A stretch of 64,000 bases of DNA from the NCBI GenBank assembly GCA_032622095.1, contig CP136061.1:194006369-194070368 (forward strand), read 5' to 3'. The notes beneath the pieces are model-generated. The model was given only the letters and a program-made list of their open reading frames with translations, ran no database searches and was not told the origin of the DNA. Both the position numbers and the translations under genes were made by a program. The stretch is from Siphonodentalium dalli. Lineage: Eukaryota; Mollusca; Scaphopoda; Gadilida; Siphonodentaliidae. Position 1 is the first letter of the stretch. Every line of letters begins with the position of its first letter. Positions 1 to 11,644 of this stretch are shown here, piece by piece.

Positions 1-1990
1 CCTCTAACTGCACCACATATTGTGCGAAGACCATCAAGGTGTAAATTTTCCAACTGAGTACATTTTGTCAAAGAGCAATTACCCCAAACTGAGTCTGCAT
101 AATCAAATAGAGGTAATATGAAAGACCTGTATATGTTCAGTAAGGCCGATCTCGATAGGCGATATTTAAAACTCCTAAATATGTATAGCATAGGTGCAAC
201 CTTATTGACAATAGTGTCAATATGGATGTCCCAATTTCCACTCCTACTGAAAGTGAGACCCAGGTGTTTGTGTTCATCTACTTCTTGTACTGGTTGATCA
301 CATAAGAACAATACTGGATTAACATGGTTACCATCCGCTCCGATTGTCAAAGTATTTGTTTTGGCAGGGCTAAAATTAACTTGCCATTTCTTTGCCCATT
401 CTCCAATACGGAGAAGGTCCCTATTTAGAATCTCGGCAGCCATAACTTCATTGTCTACAGGCAAAAATAAGCAGGTATCATCTGCATAAAGTCTAATGTT
501 AGATTCTATACCCGACACTATATCGTTGATGTAAATATTAAATAGGAGGGGCCTAGTATTGAGCCTTGGGGTACACCAGCATGTATAGTACTATTCTTAG
601 AAATGTTTGCATTAATTACTGTGGACTGAGTTCTATTATTAAGATATTTAACAAACCATGACAGTAATTTACCTCGGATACCTATTGCATTTAATTTATG
701 TATAAGACCTTTGTGCCAAACTCTGTCAAATGCCTTGCTTATATCACAGAATATAAATCTGAAGGATGACCTATCGTTTAAAGTTTGTTGGGTGAAGTAG
801 TCAATGTCGAGAAGTTCGTATATTGTACTATCGCCAGGCGTAAAACCTGACTGATATGGAGTTAGCAGGCAGTGAGAAGAAGTAAATTCATACACATATT
901 TAAACACCACCTTCTCAAACACTTTACTAAGTGTACTGGTCAGAGATACTGGCCTATAATTACTTTTTTCATTTACAGAACCTTTCTTATGTATAGGAGT
1001 TACATTAGCATGCTTCCATATTTGTGGGAAATGTGATTCTTCAAGAAGAACATTAAATAATCTAGTTAGAGGTTCTGACAATACAAAAGAAAAAGTTTTC
1101 AATACCCTATTACTCACGTTATCAGGCCCAGAGGCTTTACCAGTTTCAAGTGAATTTAAAATCTGATTGACATCTTCAACAGTTACTTCAATTTCTTCCA
1201 GACATTTACTGTTAAAGTGTAAGTCTGGTAAATGAAGCGAGTCATCAATAGACGTACCCTGTTCAACAAAATAGTTATGTAGAATATTAGCTATATCAGA
1301 AGCATCACTGATTAGATTATTGGATTCAATCAATGGTGGAAAATTCCTATGCGTATTTTGAGTCCTTTTCATGAAATCATTTGCTAACCTCCACCATTGT
1401 TTATTATTGAAATTTCCAGTTGAAACTGATATGTCTAACTTCTGGTCATATTCTAATTTTGCTTTTCTGATTGCGCCAATTGTCTCATTTCTTACTATCC
1501 TGAAGTTCCCCCAGCTATCCACGTTATTATTTTTTTTTGCTAATTTGTGGGCCCTATCCCGTTTTTTCATTTTACTTTTTAAGTCACATGCGATCCAAGA
1601 TTTATCATTACTCTTTACTGTGACAACTTTATTTGGAACAAATCTGTCAGTTGTCTCCGTGATATAAGCAACCACTTTCTCAACAACATCAGTAAATTTA
1701 GATAGAAAAATAGTGTCCCAGTTTACACTAGTAAATGCTAGCTTCATACCTTCAAAATCCATACGTGCGTAATCATATATACGTCTTTTAAAAGAAGGAA
1801 GGTGTGTACTAGGTTCTTTAAGAGTCACCAATGTAGCACAATGATCACTACAGAAAGGTGCCGATGCAGAGCAATCTTTTATCATATTTTCGCATGAGCT
1901 GAGAACCAAATCAATTAAGGTGGCTGACTTATCAGTAACACGTGTTGCTGTTTTTACAAATTGCTTTAGACCACATGATACTTCTAGCAT
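1..1990 (-). pseudogene. LINE A reverse transcriptase, two frames, partial
   Basis: The first open segment (518-1990, 490 residues) starts with the last endonuclease motif (SDHCATL) and a long linker. It then carries RT motifs: NYRPVSLTS, motif A CDISKAFDRVW, and motif B GVPQGSILGP. One missing base just after GILGP-type motif B (about 545-555) shifts the frame. The continuation on 1-540 reads NIYINDIVSG, motif C LYADDTCLF (Asp-Asp catalytic pair), then HKHLGLTFS and a downstream region with FDYADSVWG, all open to the window edge. So catalytic residues are present but split by a frameshift. It copies LINE RNA into DNA at the nicked target. Now inactive by sequence. Confidence 0.88.
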
Positions 1991-2652
1991 TTTAATTTTT
2001 GGATGTTTTTTTTTAGACAGTCTGCATTAAAATCCCCAACAATTATGCATTTACGTGTAACATTTTCCCTTGCTAGTGATATAGAACTATCTATGAGATC
2101 CCAATAACTACTCAATGCATTTGGTTGACGGTAAAACACACCTAGATTGAAAATCTTATTTAAATATCTTATTTCTAGCCACACTGCTTCTAGACCAGGT
2201 TTATCGAAATCTGTTAAGTGTTTATATGTAAGTTCCTTTTTGACATAAATAACAATACCACCGCCTTTGTTAGCAATTCTGTCAATTCGAATGTGAGGCG
2301 AGTGGAACCCCGGGATATCTAATAAATCATCAGTTACCTTATCACTTAAGAGACTTTCCGTAATGGAAATAATATCATAATTTGCTAGTTCAGCTGTTAC
2401 CAAAGGCACTTTATTTCTAAGTCCTCTGACATTTAAAGATGCAATTGAAATATTTTTAGTTGTGGGTCCTGGATGAGGATGCACATCAACACAGATAATT
2501 ACCATAAGAAGTAACATCAACAAGAAACCTCTATGTCCAAAACAGCATACCAATTTAACCAACATTATACTTTCAAAATCCAAACCTCCAACGATCCTGC
2601 CTCCCCCAAAGTAACCTATCCTAGCTCGATACATTTCTAAGTTAATCCCCAT
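1984..2652 (-). pseudogene. LINE A endonuclease domain with 2A-like leader
   Basis: An open frame of 222 residues begins at a possible ATG near 2652. It opens with a hydrophobic stretch ending in DVHPHPGP at about residues 55-62, which resembles the DVExNPGP ribosome-skipping consensus but has His at the Asn position. The endonuclease follows, with the LNVRG metal-binding Asn motif, the ITES catalytic Glu, GGIVIYV, and GDFNA near the end. The last catalytic motif (SDH) is encoded only after a frameshift, in the next open frame (below 1990). The domain would nick target DNA for target-primed reverse transcription. The true start could lie further upstream, because the hydrophobic leader is short. 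Confidence 0.85.
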
Positions 2653-2889
2653 TAGGTGAGTAATGGTAAGTTCTGGAATAGCTAAGATAGGTCAGAATGG
2701 GTTTTCAGCATCGCTTTTGTTGAATTCTAAGTGCAGATATTGGATGTGTGTAACTTTCCATGATACAAGACAATAACAAGATCACATATATAATAAAATA
2801 CAAAAAATAATATAAACAGAACATAATGCACCCTGGTGCAAATATTACATGAAATATGGGACGATGCCTGCCAATTTATTCTTAACCGC

Positions 2890-4740
2890 ATTTCATAAAC
2901 AGCTGATATTTTATGAATAGCATACTGTTTAAAATGTTAACAGTTCCAGTGTTTTATAAGTACTTTGTATTTTAACCACTATCATATTACCTACAGACTG
3001 TTGAGTCCATCTCAAACGAAGTGCAATAAAAAATTTGATATGTATGTGTACCTCCATCGCAATCACAGACTATATTTAATATTTTATTCTGTAGCTCTAT
3101 ATATGTAATCAGTGGCATATTAAAACCATCTCGAACGATATACTTATGATGTTTTAATACAATATACAGTGCCTTCATGACATTCCTAACACAGTATTTA
3201 GTATTTAATTACAATATCCTTGTTTTCTTTATACAACAATATAACCGATTTCCTGTTTAAAATGTTAACAATTCCAATATTAGATCTCTGTACATGTAGC
3301 CGATTACATGTTAAAACCATCTCGAACGAAATACTTTTGATGTTTTAATACAATATGCTTGTGCCTTCATGACATTCCTCAAACCATATTTAATATTTAA
3401 TTATATGGCAGTTGAGTATACATGATTGATTATATCTCACTAATAAGGATTTCCAAAAATATTTTGATATTTTTAATGCCCATAGTGTGCCTTCGCTTAG
3501 TTGCATAATACAGATATGCATATCAACAGATGATACAAGATTATATCTCACTGTTAAAATCAGGATTTCCAAAGGCAAGTTATCATGAGGGGTCTCCAGG
3601 AGTACATGACCCAAGAGGGATTCACCTCCACCTGAGACATGCACTAGAGGAGTCCCCCACTGGTAACAAGTAAACAGAATCACACATGTATACACAAGTA
3701 AGGATTTCCAAAGGCGAGTTATCAGGAGGGGTCTCCAGGAGTACATGATCTAAGAGGGATTCACCCCTGAGACATGCACTAGAGGAGTCCCCCACTGGTA
3801 CCAAGTAAACAGAATCACAAATGTATACACAACATGACAATAATGTCACAATATCAAATAAGTAGTCAGAATCCTGGTATAATACTAGGAGGAGCCCCAG
3901 GAGTACATGACCCAGGAGGGATTGACATCCCCCATGAGACACGCACAAGAGGAGTCCCCCCGCCGGCAACAGGTATAAAGCAGATGCATGTATATATAAC
4001 ATGACTCTTTTACATATCAAGTACATTATCTGGACCAAGTTGTCAGGAATGGGCTCCAGGGGTACATGACCCAGGTGGGAGTCACATCCCATATGAGACA
4101 TGCACCATAGGAGTCCACCATTAGAACAAGTATACAGCATTTCATAGATACCGGTACATATGTAACATGACTCTTTTCCATATCTAACACATGTTAGAAG
4201 CAGAACCACAGGAGAGTAGTACAAAACTCAAATATCACAAAAGCACTGACCATTTGTAGTTCTGATGACTAGAAAGACGATTTGAGCTACATGCATATTT
4301 ATTGGAATATTATTGAAATTAAAGTCATTGTAGTATATATATATTTTTTTATACCCATTTAAAATGATAACAGTTCCAATGTTTAGTAAGTACTTTATAC
4401 TTTGGCCACTATCACATTTCATGTAGACTTCTGAGTCCATCTCAAACGAAATAATTTTGAATATTTTAATATTTTTGATGCACATATTGTGCCTTCGCTT
4501 AGTTGCATAATGCAGATATGCATATCAACAGATGATACATGTACAAGATTATATCTCACTAATAAGGATTTCCAAAGACAAGTTATCAGGAGGGGTCTCC
4601 AGGAGTACATGACCCAGGAGGGATTCACCTTCCCCCTGAGACATGCACTAGAGGAGTCCCCAAACTGGTAACAAGTAAACAGAATCACAAATGTATACAC
4701 AACATGTCAATATAAAATACGAAGTCAGAATCCATTTATA
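2890..4740. repeat. Segmental duplications around CATCTCAAACGAA blocks
   Basis: Several stretches recur here. Positions 2935-3020 resemble 4360-4450 (both contain AACAGTTCCA and end in GAGTCCATCTCAAACGAA). Positions 3117-3215 resemble 3305-3400 (AAACCATCTCGAACGA then TGCCTTCATGACATTCCT). Positions 3435-3540 resemble 4450-4540 (GTGCCTTCGCTTAGTTGCATAA). The order suggests repeated local duplication of a compound unit. I see no coding capacity beyond chance short frames, and nothing else between the LINE 5' end (2653) and this region. Confidence 0.7.
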
Positions 4741-5124
4741 GTTCTGATGACTAAAAAGTTATTTAAGCTACGTGCATGTTTATATAAATGTACAGCCCAA
4801 ATATTTATCATACAATGTTTACTTGATATTCAGTCCCACAGAACATATGTGTAATTTCACTTTTGCTGTGACATATGTTCCTCACTATATTTTTTTTTTC
4901 TTCAGAAATTATTCGAAGTCTTCGTATAAGATATCTCTTTTCCGAACCCACAGCTGTTACAAACAATTTCCCATCATAAGTGTGGCATTTGCCAAGATTC
5001 CCTGCTTAGGTTTCAACGCTTCCTTCTGTAATTTGAATTTTGCTTTAGTGAAATCCTCACCAATAAGAATTTCCAAAGGCAAGTTATCAGGATGGGTCTC
5101 CAGGAGTACATGACCCAGGAGGGA
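3555..5124. repeat. Degenerate tandem repeat, unit with GGGGTCTCCAGGAGTACATG
   Basis: At least six copies of a unit of roughly 130-170 bp are visible, starting near 3577, 3704, 3885, 4045, 4563 and 5072. Each contains a core close to GTCTCCAGGAGTACATGACC, followed by GAGACATGCACTAGAGGAGTCCCC and then AACAAGTAAACAGAATCACA in the better copies. Spacing is irregular because other blocks intervene. Short apparent frames with repeated peptide words on the minus strand come from this repetition and are not genes. The last copy is cut at 5124 by a TTAA element. Confidence 0.8.
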
Positions 5125-5128
5125 TTAA

Positions 5129-5586
5129 AGGTACTCAACCCGATAAAACTCCTCTCAATTACTATTTCAATGGCTTCGGGGGTCAAACATATTTGATTCG
5201 AGTCGAGGAAGTCACCCATCAAAGCTCAGATTTGTTAGATATCGATTTTAAAAATCTATTATTTTTCATTATCGGGAATACTATCTGGCCCAGAACTCAG
5301 TCAAAATTGCCACTTGATTTTAGAGTTATCCATCCTTGTCTGTTTGAATAGATTTGGAGAACACATCCAGAGCAGATTACGGCAGTTAGCAGTACTCATC
5401 TCGAGTTTATAACAAATTTCAAAAATCAATATCTAATAACTCTGAGCTTTGTTTGATGGGTTCCTCGACTCGAATCAAATATTTTTTACCCCCAAAGCCA
5501 AAGAAATAGTAATATAGGACCCTCCGATCGGATTGTTGTTGTTGGAATCTGTTGAGATGGGGACCCTCTTTACGGGTTGAGTACCT
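5129..5586. mobile_element. TTAA-flanked foldback element, copy 1
   Basis: The element is bounded by TTAA at 5125-5128 and 5587-5590. The ends are inverted: AGGTACTCAACCCG on the left and its complement CGGGTTGAGTACCT on the right. Homology between the arms continues inward for well over 100 bp (for example TTTGATTCGAGTCGAGGAA on the left is mirrored near 5465-5485), so the whole element can fold into a long hairpin. TTAA target choice is characteristic of piggyBac-type and a few other cut-and-paste transposases. There is no coding capacity, so it is non-autonomous. Confidence 0.85.
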
Positions 5587-5659
5587 TTAACTGATAATAC
5601 ATATTAACTGTAACATATACACATATACACATATATACATATATTTAAAGGTCCTTTAA

Positions 5660-6128
5660 AGGTACTCAATCCGATAAAACTCCTCTCAATTACTATTTCA
5701 ATGGCTTCGGGGGTCAAAAATATTTGATTCGAGTCGAGGAAGTCACACATCAAAGCTCAGATTTGTTAGATATCGATTTTAGAAATCTATTATTTTTCAT
5801 TATCGGGAATACTATCTGGCCCAGAACTCAGTCAAAATTGCGTTAAAATTACCACTTGATTTTAGAGTTATCCATCCTTGTCTGTTTGAATAGATTTGGA
5901 GTACACATCCAGAGCAGATTACGGCAGTTATTAGTACTCATCTCGAGAACATAACAAATTTCAAAAATCAATATCTAATAACTCTGAGCTTTGTTTGATG
6001 GGTTCCTCGACTCGAATCAAATATTTTTTACCCCCAAAGCCAAAGAAATAGTAATATAGGATCCTCTGATCGGATTGTTGTTGTTGGAATCTGTTGAGAT
6101 GGGGACCCTCTTTACGGATTGAGTACCT
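5660..6128. mobile_element. TTAA-flanked foldback element, copy 2
   Basis: A second, closely similar copy lies in the same orientation 73 bp after the first. It is bounded by TTAA at 5656-5659 and 6129-6132, with ends AGGTACTCAATCCG and CGGATTGAGTACCT. It differs from copy 1 by point changes and a short insertion near 5845. Each copy has its own TTAA pair, which argues for two separate insertions rather than one duplication. A further right-end fragment of this family is at about 21808-21838. Confidence 0.85.
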
Positions 6129-6132
6129 TTAA

Positions 6133-6805
6133 GTTGGGGAACATCAAATGTGAGTCACCCCTACCGCCCTGCGTGCTTGCCTTGATGGCTGATTGAAATG
6201 CCACGTTGATGGGTCATTTAAGCATACCGATGCTGGTAAATAAATTAAGAAATTGCCATTAAATAAATAAACAAAGGTTAAACAAACATATTTCTTTTTA
6301 AAAAGTGGAAAGTGTTTTCACCTGTTTTGAGTCTAATTGACAGTATAGGCTCTCTGCACAATACAGAAGTTACTCTCCATTGTAGATCCATAACTCCATG
6401 CACAGTGCTTTGAAGCCATTGACAATCCGAGCCAAAACACTACCAAACACAAACACCTTGTAAAAATTTATACGTTATACTTTATATTATGCGGATAATT
6501 AGTTGTCAGACATCCCTGTTAAATTAAAACTTCCTTTCACTGTCGTTCAAGTTGGTGAACATTAAATGTAAGTCATCCCTGCGTGCTTACCTTTGGGCTG
6601 ATTGAAATGTTTTTTCCTGTTTTGAGCCCAATTGACAGTATAAGCTATCTGCACGGTACATAGGTTACTCTCCATTGTAGATCCATAACTCCGTGCAGAA
6701 TGCTTTGAAACCACTGACAATCCGAGCCAAAAACACTATCCAACACAAACACATTGTAACAAGTTATACGTTGTACTATGCGGATAATTAGTTATCAGAC
6801 ATCTC
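6133..6805. repeat. Direct duplication of a ~260-400 bp block
   Basis: Positions 6133-6525 and 6548-6805 are two direct copies. Shared words include GTTGGKGAACATYAAATGT, GGCTGATTGAAATG, CTGTTTTGAG, ATTGACAGTATA, GTTACTCTCCATTGTAGATC and GCGGATAATTAGTT. The second copy lacks about 100 bp after GGCTGATTGAAATG. No open frame is conserved between copies and I do not recognise the sequence. Confidence 0.75.
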
Positions 6806-6832
6806 TCTTAAACCGATTCGACGTCCGAAAGG

Positions 6833-7340
6833 TTTAAAATAAAAACTGCTTTAAAGGATTTATTCGGTCTAGATACTACCAAACGCACTCGGAAAGCCCT
6901 CCCCGTTGTGATTAAAATGACCCAATTCCCATTCCGATCGCATAATAAATAAGCCGAAAAATTAATAAATAATACCATCACCGATATTCGGAGATTTCCG
7001 TGACCAAACTACGATTGACGTAGTTGTGGGCGAACAAATTAAGAACACAGATTCGGAGTCGGAGTTTATATTGTGCCGACCACGATTATGTAATCGTAGT
7101 CAGCCGATACTAAAATGCGGAATCTGTGTGCGCACACGCGGTATCATTATCGTATAGCAGACAATATACTTATATTAATAAAGTTATAGTAGCGCATCTG
7201 ATAGTCGTTTTGCAGCAATTAATGACATGCCGTCGCGTGTTTGCATGGTTTGTTGAATCAATGTTACTTAGTGCTAAATTTGATAGTCACTCAGCGACTA
7301 TTCATCATGCAGTGTAAGCTATTTCCAAATTCTCACTTAT
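6833..7340. other. Unassigned non-coding stretch
   Basis: No supported gene. A weak inverted pair brackets 7031-7128 (ACACAGATTC and GAATCTGTGT), which may mark a small old foldback. The frames here are short and show no family signature. Confidence 0.4.
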
Positions 7341-7344
7341 TCAT

Positions 7345-7605
7345 ATATTAGAATGCCACCATGCCACATACATATCACCATTATTAAGTACCTCCAAAAA
7401 GACAACACAGTGCGTAATTTGGAACGCTATTTATTGTCTATACCGCTTTTGGGAGACGGAAGCATGGACGCTCTTTATATTTAAATGTCACAATACCACA
7501 TACAAAATCACCCATGACATATCGAAATAGAGCACGTTCATAATTGAGAACGCTCTGTATTGTCTATACCGCGACGACAACATGTACGCTCTTTATTAGA
7601 GGCAA
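7345..7605. repeat. Two-copy tandem repeat, ~130-150 bp unit
   Basis: The word TATTGTCTATACCGC occurs near 7431 and 7558, each followed by ACGCTCTTTAT and preceded by CACATACA..ATCACC. The two units are diverged and one is shortened. A related TGTACGCTCTTTATA word recurs at about 10536, so the unit is dispersed. No coding potential. Confidence 0.6.
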
Positions 7606-7856
7606 TAATTGGAGTTTTTTCTAGGCTAACAATTAAAAAAAAATCCTCTTTAAAAAGTCAATATCTGTCATCAAAACGTAAAAAAATAAATAAAAAAAAA
7701 CCTAACAACAAACACAAACTGAAAAACAATGCCTGGCTAGCCTTCAATTAAAAAATAATGTCGTTATGCCAAACTGCATGCCCAATTAATAATTATTGTA
7801 GTTTCGACAGTCTTGTGTATTCGAGTGAATTATTTTGTTTACGCACTTGTCGATCT

Positions 7857-8648
7857 TAATAACTAATGTGTAGAAACGTTTACACATCAAATGTGTACAC
7901 CCGGTTAATACACATAGCAATGTGTAGTTTTACATACAAATACATTAACCAAGGGCCGTTCTACACATACTGTGTATATTTTGTTACACACAATTGTGTA
8001 AGAACGTAGAGCATGCGCATTGCGGTGCCTTCATTTTCATAGTCTGCTACATGACGGCCATATTGTTTGAGTATATTTTTTGGAATACAATCTACAGCGA
8101 TCGTAGACAAGGAATATAAGTTCAGAATTCCGACTTGTGGGTATAGTATTAATGATATATGACGATTTATTTGTTAAAACTTTCATGGCGAATACTGCTC
8201 TTATAGACTCGTTTATATGATTGTTGTAATACGGTAATACTAATATTATGCAACCACGCCACGACCCTGGTTTGTTCATTTAAAACGAAAACTCACACAT
8301 GACAGAGCAAAATATTACGTACGCCATAAAAATTTTAACATATAAATCTCCATAATGTCATCAATACTATATACCCACAGTTCGGAATACGGAACTTACA
8401 TTCTTGTCTACGATCTATGTGTAAGAATCTACACAAAATGTGTACGGGATATGTGTTGATTTTATACACACCAGTGTGTATAAATGTGTATAAATTGACC
8501 CATTTATTGTGTAAATATTGTTACACAATTTGTGTACACACACAAAACTACACATATACTACACAACTATGTTTAAGATAAAACATGAATAATGATTGTG
8601 CAGCAGGGCTACACGTTGTGTGTAGAAAACCTACATATTAGTCATAAG
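7857..8648. mobile_element. TACACA/TGTGTA-rich foldback element
   Basis: The region folds back on itself around 8250. Inner arms: 8097-8200 (ATCGTAGACAAG, then TTGTGGGTATAGTATTAATGAT) are mirrored at 8305-8415 (ATACCCACAG and CTTGTCTACGAT). Outer arms: 7857-7995 and 8415-8648 are dense in TGTGTA and TACACA words, ending near ACTAATGTGTAGAAA on the left and its diverged complement on the right. The exact ends and target duplication are unclear. Mid-element frames are not conserved between the arms and are not genes. Confidence 0.7.
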
Positions 8649-8704
8649 AATTGACTGGAAGGATTTTAGCAAGCGGTTCACAGTCGTGCATTTCTCCACA
8701 CAAC

Positions 8705-10245
8705 TTAAATGCGATTATCACTTTTTGTTGAGTGGTTCAGCCAGTTCTCCTTCCAACTTGATTGCCTTCTCTTTGTATATATTCGCGCGATTTCTGTGTT
8801 GCGGCGACTGTATACAAGAGGAAGGCATATCAAGCTGTTGGGTGGAACTGGTTGATCCAAATTCATTCCATAAGGAGTTGTGCATGGTTTTATAAGTGAG
8901 GATATCCAAACTTCTTCTAGCTGCAGTCTCATAGATTTAGTGTTCTCTTCTGTTCCACAGAGAGGCGCACTATCTCTGTGGGCATGAAACGAAAGTCAGT
9001 GATAACGTTATGTCCCGGTGAACAGAAATGGTTGGCAACTGGCTTGTCCAACTTCAGTTTGATGCTTGAGAGATGTAACCTCATGCGGAATAGGAGTTCA
9101 ATTTTGGCCTGGCTATATATTGGAATATGCAGAACTGACAGGTTATAAGATAAATTAAATTTACAGAGTAGAAATCCATTTGATGGGTGATCCGATATTG
9201 AACGCGGGTGGTTTCGCTCTGAAAGAAATTCCCTATCTTAATACATTGTCTGGTGTTCATGGGACAACGCTTCTTTTTTGCAGTAAGGGACCTTTCCGTT
9301 CGAGAAGTAGCGGCCGTTCGGCCGTTCGGGTGCAGTTTGAAAGGAAGTGAAGGTGATTTAAACTGACGAAATTCAAAAATAGTTTCAGATTTAATTTTTC
9401 TGAGTTGACGTATATGCAGTAGCCTCGATGAATAAGATATTGAAAGATCATGTTGATCTGAACAAATTCTGAGGAAGCGGGTGATTTGAGATTTGATGCG
9501 GCCATTAAAAAGTCTAGGAGGATGAAATGAGCTTTTATGTAATAAGGTATGAGTAGCCAGAGTAGACCTAAAAAGTTTGTGTCTGAAAGAAAATATCTAA
9601 TTCTGCTCGGGAATGACTCCATATGAAAATGTCATCAAGAAAACGGAAATACATCAATGGTTTTTTGTCACACTTGGAAAAAGCTTCTCTCTCCAATTTC
9701 GCTGCAATAAATGTTGCGAAGCTAGGAGCAAACTGTTTGCCCATTGGAACACCCTGGATCTGAAGCCAAAATTCATTATTAAATTCAAAATCATTGCTTT
9801 TGAGCGAAATTTCCAACAGCTGCATTACCTCCGATGTGGGTCTGTCCGGATCTGGATATTTATTGATTGCATTCCTGCTTCCACTGGTATGGATGTGTAC
9901 ATACTAGCGATATCCCAAGTAACTAAAATTGCATCCTTGGGGACTGAAAAATTACACAAACGTAATAAAACATCACCAGTGTCTTTGATATATGACGAAT
10001 GTCTACGTGCTAAAGGTTTGAGAAAAGATTCAATGCATTCCGAAATATGACAACTCTCTGATCCACAATCTGAAACTACTGGTCATCCTTTAGGCATTAA
10101 AGGATCCGGCCAGGTTGCGATAGGTTTATGGATTTTTGGAAGCATAAAAAATAATCTATTCTTGACCGGCGGGCTGGCTTCAAGATAATCAAGCTGGTCC
10201 TTATTGATAAATTTTCGCTCTTTAAGATCTCGCAAAATTAGGTTC
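8705..10245 (-). pseudogene. Penelope-like retroelement, RT plus GIY-YIG remnant
   Basis: Read on the minus strand from 10245 down, the first segment contains LPKIHKP, followed by PKG, an in-frame TGA (10083-10085) where the family has Arg, and PVVSDCGSES. Motif A reads WDIASMYTSIP, then QGVPMGKQFAPSFA (motif B) and the catalytic FRFLDDIF (motif C, 9568-9825). After a frameshift come SFHPPRLFNGRI and RFLRICSD, both typical of Penelope-like thumb regions. Further down, YSQAKIELLFRMR and KPVANHFCSPGHN match the body of a GIY-YIG endonuclease, and WISSLIKPCTTPYGMN (8705-8932, another frame) matches its end. At least one stop and two frameshifts break it. The family uses RT and GIY-YIG nicking for insertion. 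Confident on family, not on exact ends. Confidence 0.88.
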
Positions 10246-10279
10246 TACTTTGGAACATTACTCGGCCAATGCTGCTTTG

Positions 10280-10445
10280 GTAATTTCTTATAGTGATATA
10301 TTTTAAGAGTAAAGGATCTGTATGTCCGTCCGTCCGTCTGTCATCATTTTTCTCCCAGACTGCTGGTCCGATTTCAACCAAATTTGGTGTGCTGACTCGG
10401 TGTACCCTGGTGAAGGTTATATTTTTCAAAATTATATATATATAT
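10280..10445. repeat. Fragment of GTCC-rich repeat
   Basis: Contains GTCCGTCCGTCCGTCTGTC followed about 35 bp later by TTTCAACCAAATTTGGTGTG. These two words occur together in the longer pearl-like arrays elsewhere in the window. Probably a truncated copy. An AT microsatellite-like tract follows at 10431-10455. Confidence 0.55.
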
Positions 10446-10614
10446 TTTTTTATAATAATTTCACTATGGGGCTAATTCAGAATTAAATAAAGTCCAATAT
10501 GAACCTATTTGCGCGAGGATATGTTGCAGCAGATATGTACGCTCTTTATATAATTAAACGGAATAACGGGTATAAGTCAATATATAGGCATATGGGCTTA
10601 TTCCAGAATTAAAC

Positions 10615-11220
10615 AAGAGGTGTGCACTCGAGTGCTAGCATACCCCCACCGTGGCAAATTCAACCCGCATTATCCGTAAACTCAACAGAAGATTTTTAAC
10701 TTTAAAGAAAAATTCGGACTAATAATATCGATATGGTGTCACAAGAAGCTTGTACAGAAAAAATTATTCAAATCGGTTCATATTTGTTAAAGTTGTTAAG
10801 TCAGACAGAATTTTCTAAGTCAAAATAGGTCGAAAATGAAGTGTAATATTACGAAAAACAGTCTGAGCCAATCCCTAGCCGCGTCATGTAGAGAGGGTAT
10901 TGTGAGAAGCATGAATACCAAAAAATATTGAAATCGGTTCATATTTGTTATTAAGTCGGACATAATTTTTTCTAAGTCAAAATAAGTCGAAAAAGAGGCG
11001 TAACTTGAAAAAAGTCGGACCGAACCGCAATTAGCATCATGCGGAGAGACCGTCCTACGGAGATTGCATACAAAACATTATTGAAATCGGTTCATAGTTG
11101 TTCGAGTTATGAGGTCGGACGGACGGACGGACGGGCACACGGAGGGAGAAAGCGTGACGGACGGACGGACGCAGTCAATCCAGTATACCCCCCATTTTCT
11201 TCGAAAGTGGGGGTATAATA
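10615..11220. repeat. Pearl-like tandem element with terminal hairpin
   Basis: Three degenerate units of about 165 bp carry TTGAAATCGGTTCATA (near 10765, 10930 and 11083) and AAGTCAAAATARGTCGAAAA. The right side has repeated CGGA tetramers, then a hairpin at 11184-11217 (TATACCCCCCATTT paired with AAAGTGGGGGTATA). The left end has a perfect palindrome GCACTCGAGTGC near 10624. Short-unit core, tetranucleotide tract and terminal hairpin match the plan of pearl/HINE elements known from bivalves (family knowledge); membership is inference. The flanking sequence (TCCAATATGAA...GAGGATAT) occurs on both sides at 10494 and 11247, so the element may sit within an older repeat. Confidence 0.65.
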
Positions 11221-11640
11221 AGTCCAATACGAACAAAATTAATGCCAATATGTAGGTCCAATATGAATCTGTTTGCACGAGGATATATATTGAAGTGGCT
11301 TAATACATCTATAGGCCTATATATAGGATCTGTCTAAACTGTCATGAGCGCGAAGCGCACAGAGATAGGGCTGCAAAAATTCCGTTGTAAGATATCAAGG
11401 GTAGGCCTACATGTATGTAGATCAGTGTGGACCAGCCGGGGAATATTGGATTGGGAGTTATTTATGGACGATAGTCTGTTTATTGACGGGCGTGTCGTGG
11501 GTTGTCCATACGTACTGACGTAATCGTATTACGGTCAAATTTCATGATACTCAAGTGATAATTCGGTCATATTACGTTGAACAACATGTTGATAAATGAC
11601 ACGTTTTGGGAAATTTGATACCGGTACCATAAAAAATCTA
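11221..11640. other. Unassigned stretch
   Basis: Starts with the repeated word TCCAATATGAATCTGTTTGCAC shared with 10494-10530 in part. A small hairpin GCGCGAAGCGC lies near 11348. Nothing coding is supported. Confidence 0.35.
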
Positions 11641-11644
11641 ACTT

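Larger units (their letters stand above)
1..2652 (-). mobile_element. CR1-like non-LTR retrotransposon (LINE A), broken, runs off left edge
   Basis: Read on the minus strand, this is one APE-type LINE polyprotein in order: hydrophobic leader and 2A-like motif, apurinic-type endonuclease, reverse transcriptase, and the start of the post-RT region. Two single-base indels break it, near 1985 (inside an A9 run) and near 553, so it cannot now make a full protein. The 3' end lies outside the window. The clade call is inference from the 2A-like motif upstream of the endonuclease, which is typical of CR1-like elements, and from the RT motifs. No poly(A) or target duplication can be seen because the 3' end is missing. 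Confidence 0.9.

Noticed and set aside
1371-1667. 98-codon + strand frame
   Set aside because: Antisense shadow of the LINE A linker/RT frame.
3622-4700. Minus-strand 'proteins' of 90-200 residues with repeated peptide words
   Set aside because: They arise from the tandem DNA repeat; frames are not conserved between units.
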